NCBI RefSeq assembly: GCF_013283645.1 | Contig: NZ_JABEKV010000001.1 | Span: forward strand, 1,768,246-1,832,245 | Direction: 5' to 3' | Length of the DNA: 64,000 nucleotides | Origin: Sinorhizobium psoraleae | GTDB taxonomy: Bacteria > Pseudomonadota > Alphaproteobacteria > Rhizobiales > Rhizobiaceae | Part shown: piece after piece, positions 52,546 to 61,224 of the stretch | Numbering within the stretch: the first letter of the stretch is position 1 | Layout: each line of letters starts with the position of its first letter | Translations under genes and position numbers: made by a program | Notes under the pieces: generated by a model | Database searches by the model: none | What the model was told of the DNA's origin: nothing | The model's input: only the letters and a program-made list of their open reading frames with translations

Positions 52546-52737
52546 CTATGGAAGTTCTATTTCGCCGTCGACCACGTGGTTGAGGTCGGTGCCTTCCGCC
52601 GTCAGCGTCATGCGGACCTTCAGCTTCTTGCCGCCGGTCCGGCCTTCGCGCACCATCTCCTCGATCTCGCGCTGCGACGTGACGCCGACTTCCTTCAGGA
52701 ACTTGCGGATCGACATGTTGAAGGCGTCTTCGCTCAT
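52546..52737 (-). CDS. DUF6494 small protein
   Basis: 63 residues: MSEDAFNMSIRKFLKEVGVT, SQREIEEMVREGRTGGKKLK and VRMTLTAEGTDLNHVVDGEI. The start, the FLK-VGVTSQREIE helix and the IDGEIEL-like end are the DUF6494 family features, widespread in alphaproteobacteria. Function unknown; a helix followed by a beta strand pair suggests a small regulator or binder. A GAGAGGAGTTCCGCC ribosome site supports the ATG at 52737. Confidence 0.85.
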   Translation of the reverse strand: MSEDAFNMSIRKFLKEVGVTSQREIEEMVREGRTGGKKLKVRMTLTAEGTDLNHVVDGEIELP

Positions 52738-52802
52738 GGCGGAACTCCTCTCTATCCGGAAGGGATTGTAAGGGAAGGCGAGTGGTCAAGGAAGCTACGC
52801 TT

Positions 52803-52872
52803 TTGACAATGGCGAGGATCGCGCGTCTGTCGCACGGCGGAGAGCGGAGCTTCTCGCCAGCGTGCCGCTCCA
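52803..52872. repeat. family D repeat, copy 1
   Basis: TGACAATGGCGAGGAT, then GCGCGTCTGTCGC, GCGGAGCTTC and CGCCAGCGTGCC. A second, longer copy lies at 57216-57310. The pair shares the first 16 bases exactly and then matches with gaps. Unknown type. Confidence 0.55.
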
Positions 52873-52953
52873 CCTAGAGAGAGTCGAATTTTGAAGCTCA
52901 ACATCTATAGATCGTGTTTGATTATTTGTGTCGCAGCGGTCGTGTGTTACTGC

Positions 52954-52978
52954 GGAATTAGGTAGCAAATGCCACAAG
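52954..52978 (+). repeat. left arm of perfect 25-bp inverted repeat
   Basis: This arm begins GGAATTAGGT and ends GCCACAAG. Its exact reverse complement is at 53742-53766. The two arms enclose 813 bp with one membrane protein gene and no transposase. See the matching arm. Confidence 0.85.
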
Positions 52979-53007
52979 ATTCCGACCGCAGGACGGTCGC
53001 ACGTCGA

Positions 53008-53493
53008 TCAAAGAGGGCGATAGCGCATTTCAGCCCAAAGATGAATTAGCGGAACCCCCAAGGTCAGGCCGTAGGCCAGGAAACCGAATACCATTGCTTT
53101 ATCTGGAAAAAGAGCGTTGGTCGCAATGAGCGGAAGGGCTGCCCATGCAAGGCAGCGCCAGAGTTCCTGCCGATGCCTTCGCAGTTCGGCCGTGCCGCGT
53201 CTCATGAAGATCGCCGACAAGGATATGAATTTCACGAGCGCAGTCGCGCCCATTCCTGCTAGAACAGCGGCCCCCCCGGAAAGTGCCATCAATAGCAATG
53301 CCTCTCCAGGCGTCTGCTGAATGTCAAATAGAGTGCTGGCCGCTAACATGGGAAAGGAGGAAAGAAACACAAACAACGCGCTGCTACCTACCAAAACTGT
53401 CCATGCCGCCAGAACAAAGGTCGGAAACACCGCGAAAAGAACGAGTTCCACGACGTAAAGTGCTCGGCTCGATCTTTCGGAAATGCTCACCAC
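53008..53493 (-). CDS. unknown four-helix membrane protein within inverted repeats
   Basis: 161 residues from GTG at 53493 (or the next GTG). Four membrane helices are predicted: VELVLFAVFPTFVLAAWTVL, VFLSSFPMLAASTLFDI, LLLMALSGGAAVLAGMGATA and GFLAYGLTLGVPLIHLWAEM; a basic loop (RRGTAELRRHRQELWRCLAW) lies between. I do not recognise the family. It has lower GC than most neighbours. It is the only gene inside the 813-bp interval bounded by the 25-bp inverted repeats, so it may be a cargo gene. Confidence 0.6.
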   Translation of the reverse strand: MVSISERSSRALYVVELVLFAVFPTFVLAAWTVLVGSSALFVFLSSFPMLAASTLFDIQQTPGEALLLMALSGGAAVLAGMGATALVKFISLSAIFMRRGTAELRRHRQELWRCLAWAALPLIATNALFPDKAMVFGFLAYGLTLGVPLIHLWAEMRYRPL

Positions 53494-53741
53494 GCCCTCA
53501 CGCTGTCACTGACGCCTCGCTTCCGCTACCACAACTTGGTGGAGAATGTCAGTATATCCCAAAGCCAGTTGCGCAACTTCAGGGACCGCCCTGCAATGAG
53601 GTTAGCTTTTGGGTGTTCACTCCAGACGGCTTCGCGCGCAAAGTCCGATGTTGCGAACTAACGGTTTCGAGAGCCGTAAATACGGCGAGTCAATCTGCCA
53701 GAAGAGCACACCGAGACGATCATGATCGACGGGCTGCCAAC

Positions 53742-53766
53742 CTTGTGGCATTTGCTACCTAATTCC
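53742..53766 (-). repeat. right arm of perfect 25-bp inverted repeat
   Basis: This arm begins CTTGTGGCAT and ends CTAATTCC, the exact reverse complement of 52954-52978. Bases outside the arms do not continue the symmetry. No clear target duplication can be seen, though TTACTG lies just outside both ends. Confidence 0.85.
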
Positions 53767-54081
53767 GTATTACTGGAACATTGCGGCCATTCTCATCATG
53801 GGTTGGTGGTGGGGCCTTCATTGGTCTTTTGGCAGAAAAAAGCGATCCCTCACGTGGTAAGAGTTCAACCTCTCAGATCATAAACACCGAATCTCTCGGA
53901 CTATTGTCGACCTGGCGCGCTCTTTGGAATGGCTTCTACGTCTGGAAAGACCTTGATCACGACTATCATCGTCGAAACCGCGAGTGATCTTCTAAAGCTG
54001 AAGTCGGCCAGGGGTCGAATGCCGCTGTTCGTCGCATCCGAGGGAACGAGCAAGGAGCATAGCACCGGTCATTGCTCCTCC
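53767..54081. other. 315-bp gap without supported gene
   Basis: Between the right inverted-repeat arm and a family B repeat. An open frame at 53781-53987 has no ribosome site or conserved features. Nothing else is recognised. Confidence 0.35.
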
Positions 54082-54188
54082 TACAGCGCCGCGCGTCTTA
54101 TCAGACGCGCAAAGGTCGCTGTAGCACTTTGAATTGCTGCATATCTTTGTCCTTAAATCGGCTACGATTTAACGAAACATGCAGTAGA
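54082..54188 (+). repeat. family B repeat, full copy
   Basis: CTACAGCGCCGCGCGTCTTA, TCAGACGCGCAAAGGTCGCT, GTAGCACTTTGAATTGCTGC, TTAAATCGGCTACGATTTAA and CATGCAGTAG. This is nearly identical to the copy at 28375. It lies just beyond the end of the cyclase gene and may terminate it. Confidence 0.8.
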
Positions 54189-54237
54189 GCGAATGGGCGC
54201 AGAAGGTGATAGGACACTCGCCCGGCGTTACACCTAA

Positions 54238-56007
54238 CTACACCAGGCCGGCCGCGCGAAGCCCGTTCACGACCAACTCGAAATCGTCAGGGTTCTTGTG
54301 GGGCAACACTTTGCGGCGATGTTCCAGAGAATAATCAGGGTTGACGCGGAACACTTCCTGCCACTCACGGCGCGCGTCTTCGAAGCGTCCCAGATGGCCG
54401 TAGCTCGACGCCAGGAGCACGCGTGAGACGTCGGTATCAGGGTTACGAATAAGTCGCCGCTTGAGCATCCCGATTGCCTCTTCATACCTGCGCAACTGGA
54501 ACATCGCTTGTGCCTGGAAGTGGAGGTATATGTCCGGATAATACGGGTTCAGGGCCATTGCCCGATAGAAACACCCGAGTGCCTCCGCAGGCCTGCCGGA
54601 ATAATGCAGTGCAATTCCGAGATTTTCGTGCCCTTCGGGAAGATTTGGGGCGAGGGCGATCAAGCGTTCGGCCGCGCCGATGGCGACATCGTGCCGTCGC
54701 GAATACAATTCGACAATACCCAGCACCCAATGCGCGTAAGGATATCGATCGTCGAGCTCCACTGCGCGTCTTGCAAGCACTTCCGCTTGTTGCATTGATG
54801 TCGATGGCGACGGGCTCCACTGGTTTCCATAGTCCAGCATGTTTGCGAAGGCGAGGAATGCGTAGGCGGGAGCGAATTTCGGGTCCAGTTCGATTGCGCG
54901 TTGCAACAGTTCCCGACCCTGGATGTTTTTCTCTCTCGTGAACCGCCACAGCTGCTCTCGGCCACGCAGGAAATAGTCGTACGCTTCCAGGTTGTCGGTC
55001 TGCTCGGTCGCGAGCCGCTGCTGGTCGCCCTCCGTAAGGTTGAGCGCGAGCGCGCCGACAATTTGCTGCGTCACGTCGTCCTGCACGGCGAAGATGTCGG
55101 TCAGGTCGCGATCGAAACGTTCCGCCCACAGATGTCCGCCCGTGGTCGCGTCGATAAGCTGTGCGGTGATCCGTACCCTGTTTCCGGATTTGCGGACGCT
55201 GCCCTCCAGCACATAGCGCACGCTGAGGTCCCGGCCCACCTCCTGAACGTTCACGTTCCTGCCCTTGAAGGTGAAGGACGAATTGCGAGCGATCACGAAC
55301 AGCTGCGACAGCTTTGAGAGAGCTGTGATGATGTCTTCGGAGGTTCCGTCGGCGAAATACTCCTGCTCGGCATCACCGCTCATGTTGACGAAGGGCAGCA
55401 CGGCGACCGACAACTTCGGCAGGGGCGCTGTCGGAGGCAACGCTGGCGGAAATTCGGGAGCCACTGCCTTCGCGTGAGCCGCGGTTCCGACTCGGAGCGA
55501 ATAGACCCGGATCGGTTCTGCGATGTTCTTGAGCTGGGTGTTGCCGAGATCGCTGACCGAAAGGTCGAGTCTGGTCTTGACCTGGCGATAGGCATCCTCG
55601 GACAGGCAGATGCCCCCCGGGGCAGCGACGCCCTCAAGGCGCGAGGCGATGTTGACGCCGTCGCCCATCAGGTCGCCGTCGCTTTCCTCGACTACGTCGC
55701 CCAGATGAATACCGATCCGAAACTCGATGCGGCGGTCCTGCGGCACGCCGGCATTGCGTTCGAGCATGCTGTTCTGCACCTCGATGGCGCAGCGCACGGC
55801 GTCTACGACACTGCGGAACTCGACCAGCGCCCCATCGCCTGTGCGCTTGATCACGCGTCCGTTGTGAACGGCGATGGTCGGATCAATAAGATCGCTGCGC
55901 AGCGCCCGCAACCTGGCCAAAGTACGGTCTTCATCCGCGCCGGCGAGGCGGCTGTAGCCGACCACGTCCGCGGCCAGGATCGCGGCTAGCTTGCGGTTCT
56001 CGCTCAC
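54238..56007 (-). CDS. class III cyclase fused to TolB-like and TPR domains
   Basis: About 589 residues. Cyclase domain (1-170): LAAILAADVVGYSRLAGADE, IKRTGDGALVEF, GDGVNIASRLEGVAAPGGIC; the metal Asp pair and the Asn/Arg pair are all there, so it should make cAMP or cGMP. Then a TolB-like module (about 200-340): LPFVNMSGDAEQEYFADGTS, YVLEGSVRKSGNRVRITAQL. Then TPR repeats to the end. The GTG at 56007 gives SENRKLAAIL, which aligns with the start of the paralog at 42350; a start at 56031 is possible. No transmembrane segment. Its TolB module is very close to the regulator at 5045. Confidence 0.88.
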   Translation of the reverse strand: MSENRKLAAILAADVVGYSRLAGADEDRTLARLRALRSDLIDPTIAVHNGRVIKRTGDGALVEFRSVVDAVRCAIEVQNSMLERNAGVPQDRRIEFRIGIHLGDVVEESDGDLMGDGVNIASRLEGVAAPGGICLSEDAYRQVKTRLDLSVSDLGNTQLKNIAEPIRVYSLRVGTAAHAKAVAPEFPPALPPTAPLPKLSVAVLPFVNMSGDAEQEYFADGTSEDIITALSKLSQLFVIARNSSFTFKGRNVNVQEVGRDLSVRYVLEGSVRKSGNRVRITAQLIDATTGGHLWAERFDRDLTDIFAVQDDVTQQIVGALALNLTEGDQQRLATEQTDNLEAYDYFLRGREQLWRFTREKNIQGRELLQRAIELDPKFAPAYAFLAFANMLDYGNQWSPSPSTSMQQAEVLARRAVELDDRYPYAHWVLGIVELYSRRHDVAIGAAERLIALAPNLPEGHENLGIALHYSGRPAEALGCFYRAMALNPYYPDIYLHFQAQAMFQLRRYEEAIGMLKRRLIRNPDTDVSRVLLASSYGHLGRFEDARREWQEVFRVNPDYSLEHRRKVLPHKNPDDFELVVNGLRAAGLV

Positions 56008-56252
56008 AGGGGGCCATCTCCTCGTCTCCATAATAACAGGAAGACACGGGGAAGAGGAAGTTCGGCGTCCCGTTCAGAGCGACTTTGGGTGAGATCAAGG
56101 CTCGCCATTTGCACGCAGCAATCGTGAATGCTCACAATGTCGAGCACCGATCGGGAGGAGCGGTCGCCCCGCAACTCCGGTGGCATTGAACACAGCCGCC
56201 CGTCCTGCCTGGGCGATGACTGCCCTGGCAACTTTCCAAAACGCGTCATTCC

Positions 56253-56288
56253 GACAGGTGTTGGACAGCTGACAGGTGTTGGACAGGT
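56253..56288 (+). repeat. tandem 18-bp repeat upstream of carbonic anhydrase
   Basis: GACAGGTGTTGGACAGCT at 56253-56270 is followed at once by GACAGGTGTTGGACAGGT at 56271-56288, one mismatch apart. It lies 62 bp before the carbonic anhydrase start, a position suited to an activator site. The rest of 56032-56350 has no gene. Confidence 0.6.
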
Positions 56289-56350
56289 ATCGAGGACGAC
56301 ATCCCGTCCCCGAGCGCGATCTGCTCGTAATCATTCGAAAGGGAATATGA

Positions 56351-57100
56351 ATGGAAAGGCGTGATTTCCTCAGGGGCTTGGCCTTGCTCGCGGCCTGCCC
56401 GCTCTGCGTCAAGACGGCATACGCGGCCGAGGGCGTGCACTGGGGCTATGAAGGCGAAGAGGGTCCTGAGCATTGGGGTACCTTGAGCACTGAGAGCAGT
56501 GCTTGTTCGGCCGGATCGCAGCAATCACCGATCGACATCCGCGGCGCGATCAGGGCCGAAATTCCCGATCTGGCGACGGACTGGAGGCGCGGCGGCACGA
56601 TCCTCAACAATGGCCATACGATCCAGGTGAAGGCCGCCGGCGGTACGCTTCGCCGCGGCGACAAGACCTTTGATCTGGTGCAGTATCACTTCCACGCCCC
56701 GAGCGAGCATCTTGTCGACGGCAAAAACTTCCCGATGGAAGCGCATTTCGTTCACAAGAATGCTGAGACCGGCGCGCTCGGCGTGCTCGGCGTTTTCCTT
56801 GTCCCCGGCGCGGCTAACCCGACCTTCGCGAGCCTCGCGGCGAAGTTCCCGCAGAACGCCGGCGAAGAAACCCGGCTCGATGCCGTCGACCCGAAAGGCC
56901 TCTTGCCCGCCTCGCTGAAATATTGGAGCTATGAGGGGTCGCTTACCACCCCTCCTTGCAGCGAGATCGTCGACTGGATGGTGGCGATGGAACCGATCGA
57001 GGTCGATCCGGCCGACATCAAGAAGTTCACCGGGCTTTATTCCATGAACGCACGGCCGGCGCTTCCCGGCAACCGCCGCTACGTTCTGAGCTCCAGTTGA
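56351..57100 (+). CDS. periplasmic alpha carbonic anhydrase
   Basis: 249 residues with an N-terminal export signal carrying an RRDFLRG twin-arginine motif and cleavage near AYAA. Alpha-class core: zinc ligands in YHFHAPSEH (His113, His115) and MEAHFVH (His132), QSPIDIRG, and SLTTPPCSE with the disulfide partner of Cys52. It hydrates CO2 in the periplasm. The neighbouring nhaA gene suggests pH homeostasis, but they are convergent and not an operon. The ATG at 56351 has no strong ribosome site. Confidence 0.95.
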   Translation: MERRDFLRGLALLAACPLCVKTAYAAEGVHWGYEGEEGPEHWGTLSTESSACSAGSQQSPIDIRGAIRAEIPDLATDWRRGGTILNNGHTIQVKAAGGTLRRGDKTFDLVQYHFHAPSEHLVDGKNFPMEAHFVHKNAETGALGVLGVFLVPGAANPTFASLAAKFPQNAGEETRLDAVDPKGLLPASLKYWSYEGSLTTPPCSEIVDWMVAMEPIEVDPADIKKFTGLYSMNARPALPGNRRYVLSSS

Positions 57101-57215
57101 TCGACGAGACCAACGGCCGCAGGGCCACCTCGGCAAAAGCGTCGCCTTTGTAGAGGTGGCCGCCGCGAGCAGCGGGACCGGGCGAGGGGCGCAGCGGGAG
57201 AACTGCCCGCGCCTT

Positions 57216-57312
57216 TGACAATGGCGAGGATAACCGCGCCGCGCATCCTGTCGCAGAGCGCATCATCTCGGCAGCCGCGCAGAGCGGAAGTTCGCACCAG
57301 CGTGCCGAAGGT
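57216..57312. repeat. family D repeat, copy 2
   Basis: TTGACAATGGCGAGGAT, CGCGCCGCGCATCCTGTCGC, GCAGAGCGGAAGTTCGCACC and AGCGTGCCGAAGG. Copy 1 is at 52803. It lies in the 253-bp convergent gap between the carbonic anhydrase and nhaA genes and may terminate both. Confidence 0.5.
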
Positions 57313-57353
57313 CGAATGCGCCCGAAGCACTCATTCATACGGTCATTGCGTCC

Positions 57354-58556
57354 TCATGGTTGGACGCGAACGCGCTTGCTTCGGCGGCCGAACAACATCA
57401 AGAAGGTAGCTCCAAGGATACCCGAGGCCACCGAGCCTAACAGGATGCCGATCTTGACGTCATCCTGCATTGCCGGATCATCGAAGGCCAACAGCCCAAT
57501 GAACAGCGACATGGTGAAGCCGATGCCACACAGGAAGGCAGTGCCCGTCATCTGCCCCCAGCTTGCATTGGCAGGGAGATCGGCAAGATCAAGCCTCACA
57601 AGAACGGCAACGACCCCCAGCACCCCGATCAGCTTGCCCAAGAGCAGCCCCGTCGCTACCCCCATGGTGAGCGGTTCCGCAAAGACGGCCGTTGAGAGGC
57701 CGGTGAAAGACACGCCTGCATTGGCAAAGCCGAAAATCGGGACGATGACGAAGGCTACCGGCTTGTGGAGACTGTGCTCCAGCCTGTGAAGCGGCGAAGC
57801 CGCATGATCAGCTTCGGGTCTTCCTGGCGTGGCCTCCAGCGGTATGGTGAGCGCGAGCATGACACCGGCCATTGTCGCGTGGACACCTGACGCAAAGACG
57901 AGGATCCAGAGGGCCACGCCCAGCGCGAGGTATGGCCACAGCGCCCTGACGCCCATCCGGTTGAAGATGAGGAGATTGCCGATCACGACGGCCGCTCCGC
58001 TTAGCGCGAGAATGTTCAGATCAGCCGTATAGAACAGGGCGATAACGATGACTGCCCCGAGGTCATCAATAATGGCCAATGCCGCCAGGAAAATCTTGAG
58101 CGATGCCGGAACGCGGCTTCCGAAGAGGGAAATAACGCCGAGAGCAAACGCAATGTCGGTTGCCGTGGGGATTGCCCACCCGCGAAGCGCCGCAGGGTCG
58201 GACCAGTTGAAGAAGACATGGAACAGCGCCGGGACGAGCATTCCTCCGGCTGCGGCAGCACCCGGCAGAATGCGTCTGCTCCAACTCGATAACTGACCAT
58301 CCAGCATCTCGCGCTTGATCTCCAGCCCCACGAGCAGGAAGAAGACCGCCATGAACGCGTCATTGATCCAGTGCTGGAGGCTCAGAGGCCCGATATGAAT
58401 GTGCAGGGCCTGGAAGTAGCCCTCTGCCAAAGGCGAGTTGGATATCAGCATCGCCAGCACGGCAACCGCCATGAGGATGACGCCGCCGGATGCCTCGTTG
58501 TCGAGGAAGTGGCGAAGGGTGGATCGATTACGGCCTTGCGCAGGTGTCGAAGACAT
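57354..58556 (-). CDS. nhaA: Na+/H+ antiporter NhaA
   Basis: 400 residues with about twelve membrane helices. Key residues are seen: Asp134 in PTATDIAFALGV, Asp164/Asp165 in LAIIDDLGAVIVIAL, and KREMLDGQLS and the IGFTMSLFIGLLAF end. It exchanges internal Na+ for external H+ and works at alkaline pH. The ATG at 58556 (MSSTPAQGRN) starts the conserved part. Its first 75 bp and the region upstream are duplicated at 59906-60165. Regulation is unseen; an upstream NhaR is not present. Confidence 0.95.
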   Translation of the reverse strand: MSSTPAQGRNRSTLRHFLDNEASGGVILMAVAVLAMLISNSPLAEGYFQALHIHIGPLSLQHWINDAFMAVFFLLVGLEIKREMLDGQLSSWSRRILPGAAAAGGMLVPALFHVFFNWSDPAALRGWAIPTATDIAFALGVISLFGSRVPASLKIFLAALAIIDDLGAVIVIALFYTADLNILALSGAAVVIGNLLIFNRMGVRALWPYLALGVALWILVFASGVHATMAGVMLALTIPLEATPGRPEADHAASPLHRLEHSLHKPVAFVIVPIFGFANAGVSFTGLSTAVFAEPLTMGVATGLLLGKLIGVLGVVAVLVRLDLADLPANASWGQMTGTAFLCGIGFTMSLFIGLLAFDDPAMQDDVKIGILLGSVASGILGATFLMLFGRRSKRVRVQP

Positions 58557-58740
58557 GGGTTCACACTCCCGCATTGGAAGGTTGATCGAAGTCTCCGTCG
58601 ATTTCGGGGAACCCGCAGCGCACGCAGCACACGCCGTAATGTCCAATCTAGGGCGAGGCCTGCGCTATTTCCAGTCGATCATTCCAGATGGACAGGGGAC
58701 TGTACCGACTACGCGGGCGCATGTTTGGCCGCTATGGGCC
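58481..58740. repeat. nhaA 5' region, original copy of a 260-bp duplication
   Basis: This segment covers the first 25 codons of nhaA and about 185 bp upstream. It matches 59906-60165 base for base without gaps (offset 1425), with three mismatches seen near 58654, 58669 and 58708. The two copies are direct repeats flanking a 1.16-kb segment with a single unknown gene. Confidence 0.9.
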
Positions 58741-58771
58741 GATTTGCGCCGTGGCGCGAGCACGTTCGTAT

Positions 58772-58840
58772 GGCGGTTCCAGCCGCCGCTGAACGGGTAG
58801 CGTCAACCGGCTGCTTCTGGCGCTTCCCTCGCGTTTCTGA
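58772..58840. repeat. family E repeat, copy 1
   Basis: GGCGGTTCCAGCCGCCGCTG, AACGGGTAGCGTCAACCGGC and TGCTTCTGGCGCTTCCCTCG. Further copies lie at 59859, 62108 and 63808. It closely follows the duplicated nhaA segment. Confidence 0.6.
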
Positions 58841-58989
58841 AACAGGCGACTGTCGTCCTGAAGGACGGCCGTAATTCAATCGAGAGTGAAATCCAATTGC
58901 GCGACCGATCTGACTGAGCAGATTGCTCGTGTAGACATCATTAAGTCAGTTGCATTGGAACTGACAGAAAGGACACATTAGGCCCCCGG

Positions 58990-59721
58990 CTATTCGACGG
59001 AATCAGAGTTCCCGTCGCGCTCAAACTGCGCAATCAGGTTGACAAGGTTATTGTGGATTTTCTTCCAGTCGCTAAAGTATTCTGATGAGTAACGGTAATG
59101 GATATAGTTATGATCGTCATAAATGTAGTCAACCGTGCATCCAGGCGATGGATGTACTCCCGGATAACTGCACTCAAGCTTAATTTTAAAATCTGAAGTA
59201 AAATATGTTACATCGTAAGGCTTCCGGTCTCTGCCCTTGCCCATCAGGTTTAGGAATTTGATAAGCCCATTCTCATCGTCCAGTCTCTTGGCATAGCCCC
59301 GCCGCACGCTTTCCATTTGGCCGTCATACACGTGGTGCCAGGACGTTCCGTCAAAAACCTTTGAGTGCACGTAGAGGTACAGCTTGTTGCCATGTCCCAG
59401 TTCCCGCCAAAGCGCATCATCCTGCTCCTGATAAGGCCGCAAATCGGGCAGCAGCGCGTCGAAGTTGAACCCGTCGACCTTGACCCGACCCTCCTTCGGC
59501 TTAGGCCACCGCCCATGCTTCACGTAGCCTTCCCAATACATATAGCGCTCGGGAATATTGAATTTGCGCCCGCTCGGCAGCTCGATGCGCACCATGCCAT
59601 TGGCCAAATAGTGTTGGCTCGCGTGGTCAAACGCGTACCCGGTGAGGACATGCCATCCGAGCCACAGCGCGCCAAGCGCGGAAAGCAGAAGCAGAAGATT
59701 GCGCGTTCGAAAAATGCCCAT
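58990..59721 (-). CDS. membrane-anchored protein of unknown function
   Basis: 243 residues. An N-terminal membrane anchor (NLLLLLSALGALWLGWHVLT) precedes a soluble domain with many aromatic and charged residues: RYMYWEGYVKHGRWPKPKEG, LYLYVHSKVFDGTSWHHVYD, VTYFTSDFKIKLECSYPGVH and YIYDDHNYIHYRYSSEYF. Two Cys (LECSYPG, PGCTVD) may pair in the periplasm. I recognise no family. Its DNA is clearly less GC-rich than nhaA, and it is enclosed by the 260-bp direct duplication, both signs of acquisition. Confidence 0.65.
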   Translation of the reverse strand: MGIFRTRNLLLLLSALGALWLGWHVLTGYAFDHASQHYLANGMVRIELPSGRKFNIPERYMYWEGYVKHGRWPKPKEGRVKVDGFNFDALLPDLRPYQEQDDALWRELGHGNKLYLYVHSKVFDGTSWHHVYDGQMESVRRGYAKRLDDENGLIKFLNLMGKGRDRKPYDVTYFTSDFKIKLECSYPGVHPSPGCTVDYIYDDHNYIHYRYSSEYFSDWKKIHNNLVNLIAQFERDGNSDSVE

Positions 59722-59858
59722 GCCGCCTCGGAATGCCCATTACCATGCTAACGCTAAGCTCTTATGCTATTGTTAATATCCCGGATAAGTTGTGCACGTT
59801 CTTTTGCTTAAGTGAGGCACTATGCAACGGCGGCCAGGCATCTTCGAAGTCCGCAATC

Positions 59859-59905
59859 GGTCGGTTCCAGCCGCTGCTGAACAGGTAGCGTCAACCGGCT
59901 GCTTC
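59859..59905. repeat. family E repeat, copy 2, fused to the nhaA duplicate
   Basis: GGTCGGTTCCAGCCGCTGCT, GAACAGGTAGCGTCAACCGG and CTGCTT, then the nhaA copy begins at 59906. The junction is abrupt. The segment 59722-59858 shows nothing recognisable. Confidence 0.6.
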
Positions 59906-60165
59906 CGCCGCCGGATGCCTCGTTGTCGAGGAAGTGGCGAAGGGTGGATCGATTACGGCCTTGCGCAGGTGTCGAAGACATGGGTTCACACTCCCGCATT
60001 GGAAGGTTGATCGAAGTCTCCGTCGATTTCGGGGAACCCGCAGCGCACGCAGCACACGCCGTAATGTCCAATCTAGGGCGAGGCTTGCGCTATTTCCAGC
60101 CGATCATTCCAGATGGACAGGGGACTGTACCAACTACGCGGGCGCATGTTTGGCCGCTATGGGCC
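59906..60165 (-). pseudogene. truncated nhaA copy (5' end only)
   Basis: The minus strand begins MSSTPAQGRNRSTLRHFLDN and EASGG, the first 25 residues of NhaA, then changes to family E sequence (GSSRLTLPVQQRLEPT). It is the second copy of the 260-bp duplication of 58481-58740 and cannot make a functional transporter. It could still carry the nhaA promoter, now reading towards unrelated DNA. Confidence 0.85.
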
Positions 60166-60255
60166 GGAAGCGAACCGACTGCTCCTGTACTCTTAGGCCC
60201 ATTGACGGACATTTGTTGTAGTATGAGTTAAGCTGAGCTTTGCGTCCAACATGGC

Positions 60256-61224
60256 TCACCTGCTCGTATGGGTCTCGCGGAAAAGTCGCGGCGTCACGCC
60301 GAAGCGTCTTTGGAAGACCTGCGTGAAGCGTGCGGTCGGCGCAAGTCCCACCCGCCTTGCGATTTCCTTCAACGGAAGTTCTTGGGAGAGCAAGATACGC
60401 GCCGCGTCCAGCCGCACGGTCTCGATATATTGTGCCGGCGTCTCGCCTATCGCAGCGACAAACCGTCGGTAAAACGTCCGCTCCGAGAGGCCGACCCTGG
60501 CCGCAAGGCTCGGCACATCCAGCGCGGTATCGAGATTGGCCTGTGCCCACACCAGGAGATCGGCGAAAGGACCATCGGCTTTCGCCTGGGCACGCAGCAG
60601 CGGGCTGAACTGAGACTGATAGCCGGGACGGCGTGCGTAGAGGACGAGGCGCTTGGCGACCCGACTTGCAAGCGCGCTGCCGAGATCCTCGCTGACCATG
60701 GCGAGCGCCATGTCGATGCCGGTGGTCACTCCGGCCGATGTCCATACGTTGCCGTCGACGACATAGAGTGCATCGGCGTCGACCGTAAGGGAGGGGTAGA
60801 GTCGCGCGAGCGGTTCGCAGGCGCTCCAGTGTGTGGCAACACGCTTACCGTCCACCAGTCCCGCCGCTGCGAGCACAAAGGTGCCGGCGCAAACCGACCC
60901 GAGTCGTCTGACGGACGAGGCGCTCCGCGACAACCACCGCCCTAATTCCGGCGTCCGGGTTGCTGCGGTGACCGCGCCGGCCTCCGCCCCGGCCACCAGG
61001 ATCGTGTCAACCTGTCGTGGCACCTTCGCCAGTGCTTTGGTTTCGACGACGACACCGCTGCTACTCGGCACCGCACCGCCAGTCGGCGAGGCTAAATGCA
61101 CGGCATAGCGTGCAGGCTCTCCATCCTCTGCGAGTGCGTGATTGGCGGATGCGAAAACGGAAGCCGGGCCGGTCGCATCCAGCAATTCGAAGTCTTGATA
61201 GACGGCAATGACGATCTGATGCAT
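60256..61224 (-). CDS. GlxA-type AraC regulator with DJ-1/PfpI domain
   Basis: 322 residues. The N-terminal DJ-1/PfpI-like domain (1-190) has the nucleophile-type Cys112 in SVCAGTFVLAAAGLVDGKRV and the start VIAVYQDFELLDATGPASVF. The C-terminal AraC double HTH (about 220-318) includes LAARVGLSERTFYRRFVAAI and IARRVGLAPTARFTQVFQRR. These regulators usually act next to genes they control. It diverges from the membrane protein at 61330, and a perfect 11-bp inverted repeat begins at its start codon. Likely ligand: a small aldehyde or amine, by analogy only. Confidence 0.92.
   Translation of the reverse strand: MHQIVIAVYQDFELLDATGPASVFASANHALAEDGEPARYAVHLASPTGGAVPSSSGVVVETKALAKVPRQVDTILVAGAEAGAVTAATRTPELGRWLSRSASSVRRLGSVCAGTFVLAAAGLVDGKRVATHWSACEPLARLYPSLTVDADALYVVDGNVWTSAGVTTGIDMALAMVSEDLGSALASRVAKRLVLYARRPGYQSQFSPLLRAQAKADGPFADLLVWAQANLDTALDVPSLAARVGLSERTFYRRFVAAIGETPAQYIETVRLDAARILLSQELPLKEIARRVGLAPTARFTQVFQRRFGVTPRLFRETHTSR

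Noticed and set aside
52954..53766. Complete insertion sequence
   Set aside because: No transposase frame is present between the inverted repeats; called only an inverted-repeat-bounded segment.
53781..53987. 68-codon plus-strand ORF
   Set aside because: No ribosome site, no conserved motif, and it lies in otherwise empty sequence.
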